From the NCBI GenBank assembly GCA_964490015.1, contig CAZBBA010000007.1, forward strand, positions 24,500 through 88,499: a stretch of 64,000 nucleotides of DNA, in the 5' to 3' direction. Positions 63,286 through 64,000 of the stretch are shown piece after piece. The stretch comes from Perlabentimonas sp964490015. GTDB lineage: Bacteria > Bacteroidota > Bacteroidia > Bacteroidales > Tenuifilaceae. How positions within the stretch are numbered: the first letter of the stretch is position 1; each line of letters opens with the position of its first letter. The position numbers were made by a program, and so were the translations under genes. The notes beneath the pieces were generated by a model. It was not told the DNA's origin. It saw only the letters and a program-made list of their open reading frames with translations, and ran no database searches.

Positions 63286-63527
63286 TACCAGGCCTTCAGC
63301 CTGGTGGGTTGCCCCATTCGGACACCCGCGGATCGATGGGTATGTGCCCCTCCCCGCGGATTTTCGCAGCTTGTCGCGTCCTTCGTCGCCTCTGGGAGCC
63401 TAGGCATCCCCCGTGCGCCCTTAATCACTTACCGCGCGCTCGCGCGCCCGGTGTTCGCTCGGTCTTTGCTCTTGCTCAGAAATAAATCTCTATCTACAAT
63501 AGTTGTCTACAATAAATCTTGTTTATT

Positions 63528-63547
63528 CACACCACCACCACGTCAAA
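63528..63547 (-). other. 5' arm of putative pre-23S processing stem
   Basis: On the minus strand TTGACGTGGTGGTGGTGTGA, complementary to the 3' arm at 60481-60497. Confidence 0.7.
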
Positions 63548-63554
63548 GAACTTC

Positions 63555-63572
63555 CCCCGCCTTCCGGCGGGG
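63555..63572 (-). repeat. GC palindrome in the 16S-23S spacer
   Basis: CCCCGCC, loop TTCC, GGCGGGG (plus strand), between the pseudo-tRNA and the pre-23S stem. Confidence 0.7.
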
Positions 63573-63575
63573 CTG

Positions 63576-63653
63576 TGGAGAGTAACGGACTCGAACCGCT
63601 GACCCCCCCGACGCCAATCGGGAGGCCCCAGCCCCTCTCGGCTGAACTCCTGC
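63576..63653 (-). pseudogene. Degenerate tRNA-Ala-like sequence in the rRNA spacer
   Basis: The minus-strand 3' half (GGTCAGCGGTTCGAGTCCGT, then TACTCTCCA) closely copies the T arm and acceptor strand of the intact tRNA-Ala just upstream in the transcript (GGTCAACGGTTCGAATCCGT, then TATTCTCCA). The 5' half keeps AGTTCAGCC-like D-arm remnants but no 5' acceptor strand that pairs with the 3' end. The anticodon region reads CCCGATTGGCGTCGGG, resembling an alanine GGC anticodon in an irregular loop. It looks like a duplicated tRNA gene in decay, or one rebuilt by recombination. Confidence 0.6.
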
Positions 63654-63703
63654 ATTCATCAATCCTCCCGCTCACCGCTCCGGGGTCGCCACCCCGGGCC
63701 TCG

Positions 63704-63777
63704 TGGAGAATAACGGATTCGAACCGTTGACCCCCTGCGTGCAAGGCAGGTGCTCTAGCCAGCTGAGCTAATTCCCC
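63704..63777 (-). tRNA. tRNA-Ala (anticodon TGC)
   Basis: Minus strand, 74 bases. Acceptor GGGGAAT / ATTCTCC pairs with one G-T, D arm GCTCAGCTGGCTAGAGC, anticodon TGC in CCTGCCTTGCACGCAGG, T arm GGTTCGAATCC, discriminator A. Standard position in the 16S-23S spacer. Confidence 0.95.
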
Positions 63778-63789
63778 AATTGTTCGCCG

Positions 63790-63863
63790 TAGTCCCGCCC
63801 AGACTTGAACTGGGGACCTCTACATTATCAGTGTAGCGCTCTAACCAGCTGAGCTACGGGACT
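63790..63863 (-). tRNA. tRNA-Ile (anticodon GAT)
   Basis: Minus strand, 74 bases. Acceptor AGTCCCG / CGGGACT, D arm GCTCAGCTGGTTAGAGC, anticodon GAT in CTACACTGATAATGTAG, T arm CCCAGTTCAAGTCTGGG, discriminator A. It follows 16S as usual. Confidence 0.95.
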
Positions 63864-63950
63864 GTATGCCCGCGCGTCGCACGCCCATAATGACATCGAC
63901 ACCCAGGCACCAAGAAGCGGGAGGCGCTGCGCCCTCGCGGGCCGCGCTCC

Positions 63951-64000
<50 letters not shown>

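Overview
The window looks like a chromosomal segment of a Bacteroidota species, probably from the Bacteroidales/Marinilabiliales side, although I cannot place it further without a database. The evidence is: many TAnnTTTG boxes just upstream of genes (the Bacteroidota -7 element); families typical of the phylum (DUF5686 protein, fused SecDF, FISUMP lipoprotein, era-der pair); and a 16S 3' end reading GGAATACCTCC. Protein genes have moderate GC. The rRNA operon at the right edge is much more GC-rich.

Layout, left to right. 1-5.6 kb (minus): the end of a tripartite efflux cluster (adaptor, MacB-like permease, TolC-like channel cut by the window edge, no ATPase in view), next to a phosphohexomutase of GlmM type. 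5.8-18.9 kb (plus): an accessory stretch with a small exported protein, an AAA/DUF4143 ATPase, a membrane MutS-like ATPase, a 14-blade WD40 protein with a C-terminal caspase-like domain and a signal peptide, an Amj-type lipid II flippase, two lipoproteins (one FISUMP), a PfkB kinase and two membrane proteins. 19-25.3 kb: a NYN-LOTUS protein, a POT-like transporter, a hemerythrin/pseudo-receiver LuxR pair, rmuC coupled to a glycosyltransferase, then a 160-bp imperfect inverted repeat. 25.5-29.7 kb (minus): a Yip1 membrane protein and a translationally coupled NarL-type two-component system.

29.8-40.2 kb (plus): housekeeping genes: retropepsin-like protease, SecDF, TatA, an RsuA/RluB-type pseudouridine synthase with a repetitive charged leader, a DUF5686 outer membrane protein, Era and Der. 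40.5-46.6 kb (minus): a seven-PAS soluble hybrid kinase and a 7TM histidine kinase. 46.9-56.7 kb (plus): saccharopine-dehydrogenase-like enzyme, NamZ-like muramidase, methyltransferase, viroplasmin-type RNase H, LolC/E-like permease, and an operon encoding the archaeal-type Glu-tRNA(Gln) amidotransferase GatE-GatD plus a NUDIX hydrolase. 56.7-60.3 kb (minus): an MltF-like lytic transglycosylase and a putative porin. 60.3-64 kb (minus): an rRNA operon in the order 16S (3' end only), tRNA-Ile, tRNA-Ala, a degenerate tRNA-Ala-like sequence, 23S, 5S, terminator.

The points most worth a second look are: archaeal-type GatDE in a bacterium; the exported WD40-caspase protein with cysteines stacked blade by blade; four near-identical GC palindromes confined to the rRNA operon; the pseudo-tRNA in the rRNA spacer; and a family of low-complexity intergenic repeats with copies in opposite orientations (about 38.8, 40.2 and 52.2 kb). 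I did not find a CRISPR array, prophage, insertion sequence or a clear new defence system.
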